Made by a program: the position numbers and the translations under genes | From: Microvelia longipes | Taxonomy: Eukaryota; Arthropoda; Insecta; Hemiptera; Veliidae | DNA: 64,000 bases | Direction: 5' to 3' | Assembly (NCBI GenBank): GCA_018340805.1 | Contig: JACMZG010000008.1 | Coordinates: 77,598,432-77,662,431, forward strand | The notes under the pieces: generated by a model | What the model was told of the DNA's origin: nothing | The model's input: only the letters and a program-made list of their open reading frames with translations | Databases searched by the model: none | Part shown: piece after piece, positions 24,701 through 36,259 of the stretch | Numbering within the stretch: position 1 is the stretch's first letter | How the letters are laid out: each line of letters opens with the position of its first letter

Positions 24701-27700
24701 GTGACAATATTTGTATAGTATATGAAATTGGATCACATATCATGAGAGTTCCTTCGTCTAAGTCGTAATATTGCTGTCTGTTAAGTGGATTACATGATAT
24801 AGACTTACATCTCTTTGATAATTAAATGTATTATCCTATTTTCGATTCTGGTTTAATATTTTTCTCATTTATTTCGTTGAACTTAACAACTACGTTATTT
24901 CATTGAGTAGGAGTATAGATTGTGGATAAAACATTGAACAGAGTTCCTCCCTCTAGGAATCGCTTGTCTTGAGGTCAGGAAATATGTCTGTGATGATCCA
25001 ATCTTTAGAAGTAATAAATATTTCAGTACAATTATACTATTCTACGGTTAGGACAGACAACTTTGTGAATTTAATTTAGGGTCTTTCCTATCTTAAAAGC
25101 GTGATATTTAATTCTTATGTCTGCTTACCTCGCTATTTTTACTGATTGAAAGGATTTTGAGTGATTATTGATATGTATCTAAAAACAGGAAGTTTCCATT
25201 GCGCTCTAAGCGGAATGCTTTTCGCTGATGGTCTCAAAGAGTCTTTCATCTATACGAAGTAAGAGTATATGTATAATCGTGTGATCAATACGGTTTTTTT
25301 ACGTTTTCATGATTTACAATCAATCATTAGGTCAAGTTGTGTTCTCCGGAAATATTTATTCTAGTAATATTTTCATATTTGGTTATATATCATTCCTTTA
25401 ACTACTTCATTGAAAGGGAAGCATGATCACTAACAAATAGAATCTATCCAGGGATTCACATTCGCTCTCTTCTAAAGCTCAGAAGACATAAAGCATGTCG
25501 AATTGGTGTGTTCTCTGATGATACAATTTATGCACGCAGACTTGCTCTAGTAATATTATAATACAATAAGGTTTATGATACAGTGTATAAACTATTTCGA
25601 CGTGTTAATAACTCTTTTCAATATAATCGTGCTTAATACTTACCTTTTCTTATCTTGTGAATATAAGTATGTGAATGCACTCCTACATCTGTGTTCCTTC
25701 GATACGTTTAGTCGATTCTCTTCTTAGCTTATTGTCGGTGAATTGTCGAGGTCAAAATGTATTTCTCTTATAATAAAAATAGTAAGATATACATGTAAAT
25801 AAATATCTCTACGTAGAGACATTGTTATTAGGGACATATATTAGTTTCAATTTATTGCTCAAGATTGACTTACTCACTGTCATATTTCATTGAATGGATA
25901 TGATGTTTTATTTAGAGCTGAAGCTTAACTGGAGTCTTTTCGTCTAGCGTTGATAGTCATGAATAGTAGAGGTGGCTAAATCAGAGCAGGGTACATTGCA
26001 ACGCTTGTGGTATGGAATCTACTTTTGTGGAATAACTCAAGTATATATTATTTTCACAATATCATATTGGGTCGCGAGTGGAACTGTACGTCACGTTACG
26101 TTTCAATTGAAGCAAGAGTATAGATGACCTAGTAGTAAGTGAGGATATCCTTTCAGGCTCATAAAATGCGCTAGAATAGCTTTGCTAAGGTCAGGATGAG
26201 ATACCTGCATAGAATAGAGTTCAGATAATTATACATGTATAACCGTTAATGTTTCGAATGAGGTGCGAATCCTCGAAGTGTTGATGAGATATTATAGTCC
26301 GATAATTCGGATTTACCTCACCGTATTTCATTGAAGAGAGAGTACTATCATTGTACTTACGATATATGGGTTCCTTCTCTTAGCTGATTTATGTCTAATT
26401 ATGTTCATGTAAGTGTTACATTTCAAGTGATCTTTGTCTTTTTAAATAAAAATTAAACTATTCTGTATTTCAGCTCCTTAATTCGAGACTAATCCTTAGT
26501 CATCTCTTAATATATTTCAATATTTACTGTGGGCAGATTAACTTCTCATTATATGGTTATGACTCTACAGAGAAGATGTTTATATATTGATATAATGTTA
26601 CCTAAATCTATTAGTTCTTCGCTATCGCTATGCGTATGTGCGAAGGTCAATGACTTTATCTTCATAATAATAAAATATTTTTCGTGCATTTTTAATTCAC
26701 AGTTAATCGTCTTACTAGAAACTAAGAATATATTTCAATATTTCGTGATTAATTGATCGTTTATTTTTCTAGTGAAAGAGAAGTACTATCTTCCATTGGT
26801 ATGACTTCTAAAGAGATATCATTCGTGCTTGTAAGTCTCGTGCATGCATGGTCGTGAAGTCGCAAATGATCCTCTAAATAGTAAATTTCTTTTATCCTGT
26901 GTATAAATGTATGTTGAGGGACGTTGTGAGAAGGCGATTAATGGGCTCCCCTACCTTGGCTTTGCTAGGTAATTAGGGTTTCACTTATATATGTAGTTTA
27001 ATTCACAACTATTTATTCGAAATGTGTTTATCAGACTCGATTTTTCTATTCAGTTGTATCTTCGGCTTTACTTTCACGTATTAATTTTTTCGAGTTATAT
27101 TGCTCTTAACGCGCCTATATTTTGATGCTAGAGATAGGTGTTCCATTACTTAAGTCTTCCTGCAATTATATATATGAATTATAAGTGCATGTAATCGATA
27201 TTATCGACTACAGCTTTTAATAGAATTAATGCTGAATATTTCATAATTTTCTAGTCATAATATAATTACACCTATTGTCAGTGCTTACCTCACTTTTTAC
27301 TCATATAATATGAAGAGTAAGTATAGATGAATACTATAAGCGTGTATCTCTTACTCGATCTCTCATAGCAGTTATGCTCTGTAATCTCCTTATGTTATCT
27401 CGAAGGTCAAAATGATCTCCTCACTTATATATGATAAATATTTATAATCGTAATTGGAATGTACTAAAGGGAAATATTGTTATATGTTATATAAAAACTT
27501 GATTCGATGCTGTACATCATTGTGTAATATTTACAATATTTATCGCTATTTATTAGTCGAATATAAATAATACCTATTTCATTGAGAAGGAGTGATGCAT
27601 ATACGAGGCTAAAATTACCAATAGTTATTCCATTCGTACTCTCAAGCTGCATCGCTGTGCGTCAAGGTTCTACAACATGATGCAGTTCTCTCGCTCTCAT

Positions 27701-28810
27701 AAAATAAAAAATAATAATAGATCATTAAATATTCATGTTTCGTAATTAGGTTTAATACAATAGTAATAAAATTTATTTCTCAATCATCTTATCGTGCTTA
27801 CACGACTTAGTTCTCACTTGAAAGAATGCATATATCGGGGCATGATTTAGTAGTACTAACTCTAAAATGAAAGCGATTTTCGTGTTCTCTGTGATATGGT
27901 AGTGTAGATGTGGTGTCATGTGTACTTTTAATCATGTATCTCTAATCTAATAAGAGATAATAACAAGAGGTTATGTGGGACCTATGTACACGTTTATACC
28001 GTATTATATACGGATACTTCTATTAGAATAGTTTAATATTTTTGCATATATATACCAAATCATTCTGCTCTGTATCTCAACTTTCGAAAAGGGTGAAGAT
28101 ATAATAAGATACCTAACGCGGGAGTGTCCTTCGCATACTAAGCGTGTCACGTATGCTGGATAGCGAGGTCTCTCAAATTGGGATATCTTCCTCATATAGC
28201 TAAATATACTGTCAGAATTGGCATAGACAGTAACGTATCATTTATTCGAACTTTCTAGATAAATAGGCGTCTTCTTTAATAATGTTATACTTCGGTCTGT
28301 AACATCACCATGAATTGTCTGGATAGTATAAATGAGGTAACTATAAGAGATTAGTATAGCTGCTCTCACAGCGAACATAGCTGCTTTCGTGGCAAGCGGT
28401 CACTATATTCATGACTTCCTCATAAATAAAAATATATACATGTATAACCTATTTGACACTGTATAATATTTCAATATTTCGTGCTTACTTACTATTTCAT
28501 TGAAAGGGGAGAAATGACCTAACAGGTTCTTACGCTCTAAAAGCGAATGCTGTCGAGGTCAAATGACTTCTCATTAATAAAAATTCATGTATAAACTATT
28601 TTCGACCTATTAATATATTTCAATATTTTCGTTGCTTACTCACTTATTTCATTGAAAGGAAGTTAATGACTAACATAGTTCTTCTCGCTCTAAGCGGAAT
28701 GCTTGTCGGAAGGTCAAAATGACTCCTAAATAAAAAAAAAGTGTATAAACTATTTCGACGGTATAATATTCAATATTTCGTGTTACTCCACCTATTTATT
28801 GAAAGAAGTT
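21746..28810. repeat. Satellite array, heavily corrupted part
   Basis: Monomer landmarks persist at roughly monomer spacing (GTTCCTTCGCTCTAA, GTCGAAGGTCAAA, TTTCATTGAAAGG). Here they are broken by dense insertions, deletions and substitutions, with a few intact stretches such as 23760-23845 and 28410-28800. Quality recovers abruptly at about 28400, just before the assembly gap. This pattern fits uncorrected single-read consensus better than biological decay. All open frames here are chance. Confidence 0.8.
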
Positions 28811-28910
28811 NNNNNNNNNNNNNNNNNNNNNNNNNNNNNNNNNNNNNNNNNNNNNNNNNNNNNNNNNNNNNNNNNNNNNNNNNNNNNNNNNNNNNNNNNN
28901 NNNNNNNNNN
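28811..28910. other. Assembly gap (100 N)
   Basis: Exactly 100 N. This is the usual placeholder size for a gap of unknown length inside or at the edge of the satellite. Confidence 0.99.
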
Positions 28911-28919
28911 TATGGTTTT

Positions 28920-29010
28920 TTGTTTATATAATATATATATATATAATATGAACCCATAATATTTTTTTTGTTAAAAGTTTAATATATATATATTATAATA
29001 TATACTATAT

Positions 29011-29074
<64 letters not shown>

Positions 29075-29156
29075 CGTATATATATATATATCATCTATAT
29101 ATCATATATAATATATTATATTATATATATATATATATTAATATCATATATATATA

Positions 29157-29216
<60 letters not shown>
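28920..29216. repeat. TA dinucleotide tract
   Basis: Almost pure (TA)n with occasional interruptions, including one uninterrupted run of about 45 bases at 29169-29213. It is likely unstable and possibly an assembly break point. Confidence 0.95.
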
Positions 29217-29217
<1 letters not shown>

Positions 29218-29449
29218 TATTTCTAGACACTTTCTTGTAAACACTTCTATCTTTCGAAACGGATTAATATTTTTTAACCAAACTGGTACAAAAATCAACC
29301 TTTGAGAGGACACGAACCCTATTGAAAACAGATTTTTTTGTGACGTCAGCAACCCGGTTTGCTGAGTCAGCGAAATTTTCAAAAAAATCGACAAAATTCA
29401 GGGTTAATATTTTTTGCCGCGAAAAAGGTCAATATTTATGTTTTTTTAA

Positions 29450-29760
29450 AACGCTGAATCGAATGAAACCGGTCCGAAGTCGATACGACACTCAAGTGAC
29501 CTAAAATCGAAAAAACCACATTGTAAATTACCAAAAACCAAAATTTAGGTCGATAAAAAATAAATTTCGAGAGGGTGTCGTTTTCAATGTAATTTTGGGC
29601 GAGGAATCGAATGAAACCGGTTCCGAAGTCGATACGACCACTTTAAGTTACCAAAAAAGTCGAAAAAACCACAAAAATTGATTAAAAAAACCAAAATTAC
29701 GGTCGTTGAAAATTAAATTTCGAGTAGGGTGTCGTTTTCAATGTTTTTTGGGCCTCTGAG
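29450..29760. repeat. Tandem duplication, period about 148 bp
   Basis: GAATCGAATGAAACCGG occurs at 29456 and 29604. Each copy continues through CGAAGTCGATACGAC, CGAAAAAACCACA and GGGTGTCGTTTTCAATGT. About two copies are present, and a third partial copy is not clear. Non-coding. Confidence 0.75.
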
Positions 29761-29884
29761 ATGAATGGCTGTGGTCCGAGTCAATACATACCACTCAAAC
29801 TCAGGGTACCTGGTTCGACATCCTGGAAGGGTCGATCTTTTTTATCGTTTTTTTTTACTTAATATAAGTTTACAACTAGGAAAT

Positions 29885-30599
29885 AATTCTGGCGCGGTGT
29901 CCGCATGTCGGGCGAATTTCCTTTGGATGCGTGTTTTCCGTGCCTTTTTATATAAGTTTTCAACTCTAAATTAAATAATCCGGCGCGGTGGTCCGCTGTC
30001 CGGGCGAATTTCATGTAGAATGCGTGTTTCCGTGCTAAACAACCCATTTCTTGCTTATGCAAGAACCATGCCATATGCGTGGTTCGGTTCATGCTTTAGA
30101 ACCTAAGCAGTTACTCAATTGTCAAGCACTGCTCGTAACTCATTTTGTCTGTATTTTCCAAAGGAAATGCGCTAAACCTTTAAAGATAACTGACTAAGCT
30201 TAAAGATAAGTAACTAAATAAACTAGTGCAAATAAATAGTGCGTACTTCTAATTTAGAGCATAGTTTTGTGCAACCAACTGGATAGTTATGCGCATTTCC
30301 TTTGGAAAATCACGACAAATGAGTTATCGAGCAGGTGCTTGACAATTTGAAGTAACTGCTTAGGTTTCTAAAGCATGTAAGCCGGAAAACGCAACGCAAT
30401 GGGCCATGTTCTTGCATAAGCAAGAAATTGGTGTTTAGCAGCGGAAACAAGCAATTATACATGAAAATTCCGCCCGACAGCGGAACCACCCGCGCGGAAT
30501 TATTTATTTAGTAAGTTGTAACTTATAAGTAAAAAATCAACGGAAAACACGCATCAAAAGGAAATTCGCCCGACATCGGAAACACCTGACGCCAGAATT
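29885..30599. mobile_element. Fold-back element with modular GC-tipped ends
   Basis: The ends are AATTCTGGCGCGG and its near complement (CGCCAGAATT). Left arm 29885-30173 pairs with right arm 30293-30599 through CGGGCGAATTTC, CATTTCTTGCTTATGCAAGA, CCTAAGCAGTTACT and CCAAAGGAAATGCGC. Within each arm the terminal module of about 85 bp (GGCGCGGTGG...GGGCGAATTTC...GTGTTTCCGT) occurs twice, so the inverted repeat is compound. The centre of about 120 bp is AT-rich and non-coding. The flanks TAGGAAAT and TTAGAAAT are a possible 8-bp target duplication. Degenerate relatives lie at 6620-6945 and 52960-53290. Confidence 0.75.
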
Positions 30600-31039
30600 T
30601 TTAGAAATAAGAAGATCCATTGTTTTGTTTCGTTATTTTTAAAGAATTCGAATGTATCGAAGGGTCCTTTAGATTTAAGAATCTGAGCACATTTTCAATT
30701 TTTACCAAAAAAAACGCCAGGTCAAAGTCACATAAAACCTAGTTCTACCTAAAGTGTAGGATTAGTAATTTATGTACATCAGGGATTAGTATTCTCGAAT
30801 AAAAAGTCACGAATTCGCCCCTCTAGAACCTCAGGATAGAACCCTCCAAGCTTAGTAAAAATATCACATTATACCATAAATTATTATAAAAAAAAATTAA
30901 TAACATAAAATAAACTATCAAAGATATATTTTTCTTGGCTAACCCAAAATCCTTTCAAGCGGCCAATTTCATTCAAACTTTCACATTTTACACTATCTTA
31001 TCCACTAGAAACTCAAAAATTAAAACTTTTAATGTTAGT

Positions 31040-31510
31040 ATTATAACTATTGTCACTAATTAGATAAAATCTAGAGGTGTACACTCCTTTGTAGGAGAGC
31101 TATTGTTTGACATATAGATAAAAAGGTATGTTTATATACACAGCACCCCCCAGATTCAACTCAAACTTTTACATTTTACACTATCTTATCCACCTAGAAA
31201 CTAAAAATTATTACTTTTAATGTTAGTATTATAACAATTGTCACTAAATTTAAAGATAAAATCTAGAGGTGTACACCTTTATAATAGGCTATAATTTGAC
31301 ATATAGTAACAGGTATAATATACTCAATATACCCCAGAGTTCAATTCAAACTTTTTACATTTTACACTATCTTCCAACCTTGAAATAAAATTATCACTTT
31401 TAATGTTATATATAACAATTGTAACTAATTAAGATAAAATCTAGAGGTGTACACTCCTTTATAATAAAGCTATTGTTTGACATATAAATAACAGGTAAGT
31501 ATATACTGTA
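31040..31510. repeat. Left-arm tandem array, first part
   Basis: Units of about 180 bp, marked by CTAGAGGTGTACAC at 31071, 31263 and 31441, each with TTTACATTTTACACTATCTT and TTTGACATATA. The array is interrupted by the nested element and resumes at 34682. Confidence 0.85.
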
Positions 31511-31512
31511 TA

Positions 31513-34500
31513 CAGGGTGGAACATTTCAGATGCACACCCCCTGCTAAAATGGTTAAAAATGGAGATAGAGAGTCGGAAAAAGTCTCCACCCCTAGGTAA
31601 TCGACCTCAGTGACCTCAAATATGTCATTATTTTTTTGGTAACTATTTGGCAAATATGGTAATTTTATTACCCGAAATAGTAATTCCCTCGGTAACTTTA
31701 AAAAGTTAAATTGGAGCATACCATGATATGAACATTTTAAAAAAACATTATGTTCTGAGAAATTTGATACCAATATCATAAAATTCCGGTAATTTTTCTA
31801 CGACCTATTGTGTAACATACATACACACTTTTATTCTTGAAAATTGCCATATTTTTGGAACAACAAAATGCACACCCCCTGCTAAAATGGTTAAAAATGG
31901 AGATAGAGAGTCGGAAAAGTCTCCACCCCTAGGTAATCGACCTCAGTGACCTCAAATATGTCATTATTTTTTGGTAACTATTTGGCAAATATGGTAATTT
32001 TATTACCCGAAATAGTAATTCCTCGTTAACTTTAAAAGGTTAAATTGGAGCATACCATGATATGAACATTTTTAAAACTACATTATGTTCTGAGAAATTT
32101 GATACCAATATCATAAAATTCCGGTAATTTTTCTACGACCTATTGTGTAACATACATACACACTTTTATACTTGAAAATTGCCATATTTTTGGAACAACA
32201 AAATGCACACCCCTGCTAAAATGGTTAAAAATGGAGATAGAGAGTCGGAAAAAGTCTCCACCCCTAGGTAATCGACCTCAGTGACCTCAAATATGTCATT
32301 ATTTTTTTGGTAACTATTTGGCAAATATGGTAATTTTATTACCCGAAATAGTAATTCCTCGGTAACTTTAAAAAAGTTAAATTGGAGCATACCATGATAT
32401 GAACATTTTTAAAAACTACATTATGTTCTGAGAAATTTGATACCAATATCATAAAATTCCGGTAATTTTCTACAACCTATTGTGTAACATACATACACAC
32501 TTTTATGCTTGAAAATTACCTATTTTGGAACAACAAAATGCACACCCCCTGCTAAATGGTTAAAAAATGGAGATAGAGAGTCGGAAAAAGTCTCCACCCC
32601 TAGGTAATCGACTAATCGATAGATTATTTGGGATGGGGGGGTTTTATAGATAGATGTGATATTTGAGATAGATTAAATAGTTATAAATAACTTTTTTGGT
32701 AGATTTGGGGGGGGGGGGAGTAGATAGATGTCATATTTGACATAGATTAGATATTTTTAAATTTTTTTTTTGTATATTTGGGGGGGGATTAGATAGATGT
32801 CATATTTGAGATAGATTTAGATAGTTATAAATTACTAGATACAAGATATAGGTTAAAATTTAGGATATTTCAGGGAAGGTGTTCAAGTGTTGCCATTTTT
32901 TGCTGACATCGTCTGATTTCTGAACCTTTTATAAAAATAAAAACACATTTTATTCGAACAAATAAAATTATTCTTCAAGATTAAAATATGTAAGTTGTAA
33001 GAAAAATTTATTATTCTGGCAATTTTCAAAATAAAGTGTGTATGTATTTACACAAATAGGTCGTAGAAAAATTACCGGAATTTTATGATATTGGTATCAA
33101 ATTTCTCAGAACATAATGTAGTTTTCAAAAATGTTCATATCATGGTATGCTCCAATTTAACTTTTTAAAGTTACCGAGGAATTACTATTTTGGGTAATAA
33201 AATTACCATATTTGCCAAATAGTTACCAAAAAAATAATGACATATTTGAGGTCACTGAGGTCGATTACCTAGGGGTGGAGACTTTTCCCGACTCTCTATC
33301 TCCATTTTTAACCATTTTAGCAGGGGGTGTGCATTTTGTTGTTCCAAAAATATAATTTTCAAGCATAAAAGTGTGTATGTATGTTACACAATAGGTCGTA
33401 GAAAAATTACCGGAATGTTATGATATTGGTATCAAATTTCTCAAAACATAATGTAGTTTTCAAAAATGTTCATATCATGGTATGCTCTAATTTAACTTTT
33501 AAAGTTACCGAGGAATTACTATTTTGGGTAATAAAATTACCATATTTGCCAAATAGTTACCAAAAAAATAATGACATATTTGAGGTCACTGAGGTCGATT
33601 ACCTAGGGGTGGAGACTTTTCCGACTCTCTATCTCCATTTTTAACCATTTTAGCAGGGGTGTGCATTTTGTTGTTCCAAATATGGCAATTTTCAAGCATA
33701 AAAGTGTGTATGTATGTTACACAATAGGTCGTAGAAAAATTACCGGAATTTTATGATATTGGTATCAAATTTCTCAGAACATAATGTAGTTTTCAAAAAT
33801 GTTCATATCATGGTATGCTCTAATTTAACTTTTTAAAGTTACCGAGGAATTACTATTTTGGGTAATAAAATTACCATATTTGCCAAATAGTTACCAAAAA
33901 ATAATGACATATTTGAGGTCACTGAGGTCGATTACCTAGGGGTGGGACTTTTTCCGACTCTCTATCTCCATTTTTAACCATTTTAGCAGGGGGTGTGCAT
34001 TTTGTTGTTCCAAAAATATAATTTTCAAGCATAAAAGTGTGTATGTATGTTACACAATAGGTCGTAGAAAATTACCGGAATTTTATGATATTGGTATCAA
34101 ATTTCTCAGAACATAATGTAGTTTTCAAAATGTTCATATCATGGTATGCTCTAATTTAACTTTTTAAAGTTACCGAGGAATTACTATTTGGGTAATAAAA
34201 TTACCATATTTGCCAAATAGTTACCAAAAAATAATGACATATTTGAGGTCACTGAGGTCGATTACCTAGGGGTGGAGACTTTTCCGACTCTCTATCTCCA
34301 TTTTTAACCATTTTAGCAGGGGGTGTGCATTTTGTTGTTCCAAAAATATAATTTTCAAGCATAAAAGTGTGTATGTATGTTACACAATAGGTCGTAGAAA
34401 ATTACCGGAATTTTATGATATTGGTATCAAATTTCTCAGAACATAATGTAGTTTTCAAAAATGTTCATATCATGGTATGCTCCAATTTAACTTTTTAAAG

Positions 34501-34680
34501 TTACGAGGAATTACTATTTTGGGTAATAAAATTACCATATTTGCCAAATAGTTACCAAAAAAAATAATGACATATTTGAGGTCACTGAGGTCGATTACCT
34601 AGGGGTGGAGACTTTTCTCGACTCTCTATCTCCATTTTAACCATTTTAGCAGGGGTGTGCATCTGAAACGTTCCACCCTG
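31513..34680. mobile_element. Nested 3.2-kb element with arrayed inverted ends, TA target
   Basis: The ends CAGGGTGGAACATTTCAG and the complement of CAGGGTGGAACGTTTCAG are flanked by TA (TATA) on both sides, as in Tc1/mariner-like elements. The body consists of about 3.2 direct copies of a roughly 335-bp unit (starts near 31531, 31868, 32202 and 32538), a G-rich centre (about 32610-33010) and five copies in the opposite orientation (ends near 33333, 33664, 33998, 34329 and 34662). Copies differ at only a few positions, implying recent amplification or homogenisation. Short open frames recur in each unit (DIFEVTEVDYLGVETF) but I recognise no transposase. It interrupts the left arm of the 10.5-kb element, so it is the younger of the two. 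Confidence 0.85.
32610..33010. repeat. G-run centre of the nested element
   Basis: Three related blocks of about 70 bp, each with a G run (7 to 12 consecutive G, including 32707-32718) followed by TAGATAGATGTCATATTTGA. It is the only part of the nested element not in the inverted arrays. G-quadruplex formation is possible but not shown. Confidence 0.6.
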
Positions 34681-34681
34681 T

Positions 34682-35160
34682 ATATACCACATACCCCAGA
34701 TTCAATTCAAACGTTTACATTTTACACTATCTTATCCACCTAGAAACTAAATATTATTACTTTTAATGTTAGTATTATAACTATTGTCACTAATTAAGAT
34801 AAAATCTAGAGGTGTACACTCCTTTATAATAGAGCTATTGTTTGACATATAAATAAAAGGTATGTTTATACACATTGCACCCCAGATTCAATTCAAACTT
34901 TTACATTTTACACTATCTTATCCACCTAGAAACTAAAAATTATTACTTTTAATGTTAGTATTATAACTATTGTCACTAATTAAGATAAAATTTAGAGGTG
35001 TACACTCCTTTATAATAGAGCTATTGTTTGACATATAGATAAAAGGTATGTTTATGCACATAGCACCTCAGATTCAATTTAATCTTTTACATTTTACACT
35101 ATTTTATCTACCTAGGACCTAAATTTTGATTCTTTTAATGTTAGTATTATAACTATTGTC
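34682..35160. repeat. Left-arm tandem array, second part
   Basis: Continuation of the 180-bp units after the nested insertion, with CTAGAGGTGTACAC or TTAGAGGTGTACAC near 34806 and 34988. It ends at the inner arm block beginning near TTAATGTTAGTATTATAACT. Confidence 0.8.
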
Positions 35161-35914
35161 ACTATTAAATATTAAATTGAAATATACGATTAAAATGAAT
35201 GTCTAAATCTGTATTGGCTTTCAATAGATTTTTTTACATGTAGATAGTTTCTTTGTTGCACATAAGAATATTTTTGGCTTAACTATGACCTTTTTTTGGG
35301 TTTCCCCTTAGGTTATTTTATGGCAAGGTAACTTGATAAGACCTTCGGTACATCTGTCATTTATTAAGCAAATGTTAATCCTTATATGTACAGTGAGTTA
35401 AAATTTTTGGGGTTGCTACCTGTATACCTGATTTCCTTCAAGCTTTACAGAACAACTATTAGGCTTGGTTTTATAAAGCTCTAAATTATAAGGTTTTTAG
35501 AGATAATATTTATGCCATGCATTGTGCAAGACTATTGTTTTAACACAACTATTATGTTATTATGTTAAATGCATGACAAAGACTTAAGCAAGGAATAGGT
35601 TGTTGAGCACACAGAAGCACGCTTTTTTATACATATCATTCAATAAATCTTTTAAGAAGGTTGTACTATTTAGTATAACCCTTCCATATAACTCGAAAAC
35701 GATTATAGGTATCGAAATAATCCTTTTAGATTCAATTTTGGCATGATATATAACATTAGACTTGACATTATATGTTTATTTTATTAAGGTTATACTGAGA
35801 AATACTGGGTTATAAACAGAAAAATATTGTTTTTTTTTAGATAAAGAAATTCAGTAATTTCTCTTTTGTAGCACTATTTATTTTTTAGAAATCCCACATC
35901 TTGATAAGAAATTT

Positions 35915-36250
35915 AAACACAACAGCTTATAGTTCTATAATAACAACAAAAACTAATTATTTAGCTATATATATTTCACCTAACATTGTAGGCATCTTCA
36001 GGCATCACAGGTAAATGTTTTACAAAATCATAGTTGACTAGATAATTACACAGACAAACAAAAACTTAAAAGTAATATCACAGTTTTAAGATTTTGTTTG
36101 TCTGTGTAATTATATAGTCAACTATGATTTTGTAAAAAAAAATTACCAGTGATGCCTGAAGATGCCTACAATGTTAGGTGAAATATATGTAGCTAAATAA
36201 TTAGTTTTTGTTGTTCTTATAGAACTTTAAGCTGTTGTCTTTAAAATTTC
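35915..36250. mobile_element. Palindromic MITE-like insertion in the transposon centre
   Basis: The left arm (ACAAAAACTAATTATTTAGC, TTTCACCTAACATTGTAGGC, AATCATAGTTGACTA) is inverted in the right arm ending near 36250, around a centre at about 36075. It contains the TGAAGATGCCT...GTTAGGTGAAA motif that recurs elsewhere in this window. It is non-coding and was probably inserted after the host element formed. Confidence 0.65.
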
Positions 36251-36259
36251 CTATCAAGA

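Noticed and set aside
24291..28195. Several 60-75-codon frames in the corrupted satellite
   Set aside because: Low-quality sequence with frequent false indels. No protein family resemblance.
31459..33644. Three similar open frames containing DIFEVTEVDYLGVETF
   Set aside because: They are the same frame in successive copies of the 335-bp unit, on both strands, disrupted differently each time. No sign of selection or homology.
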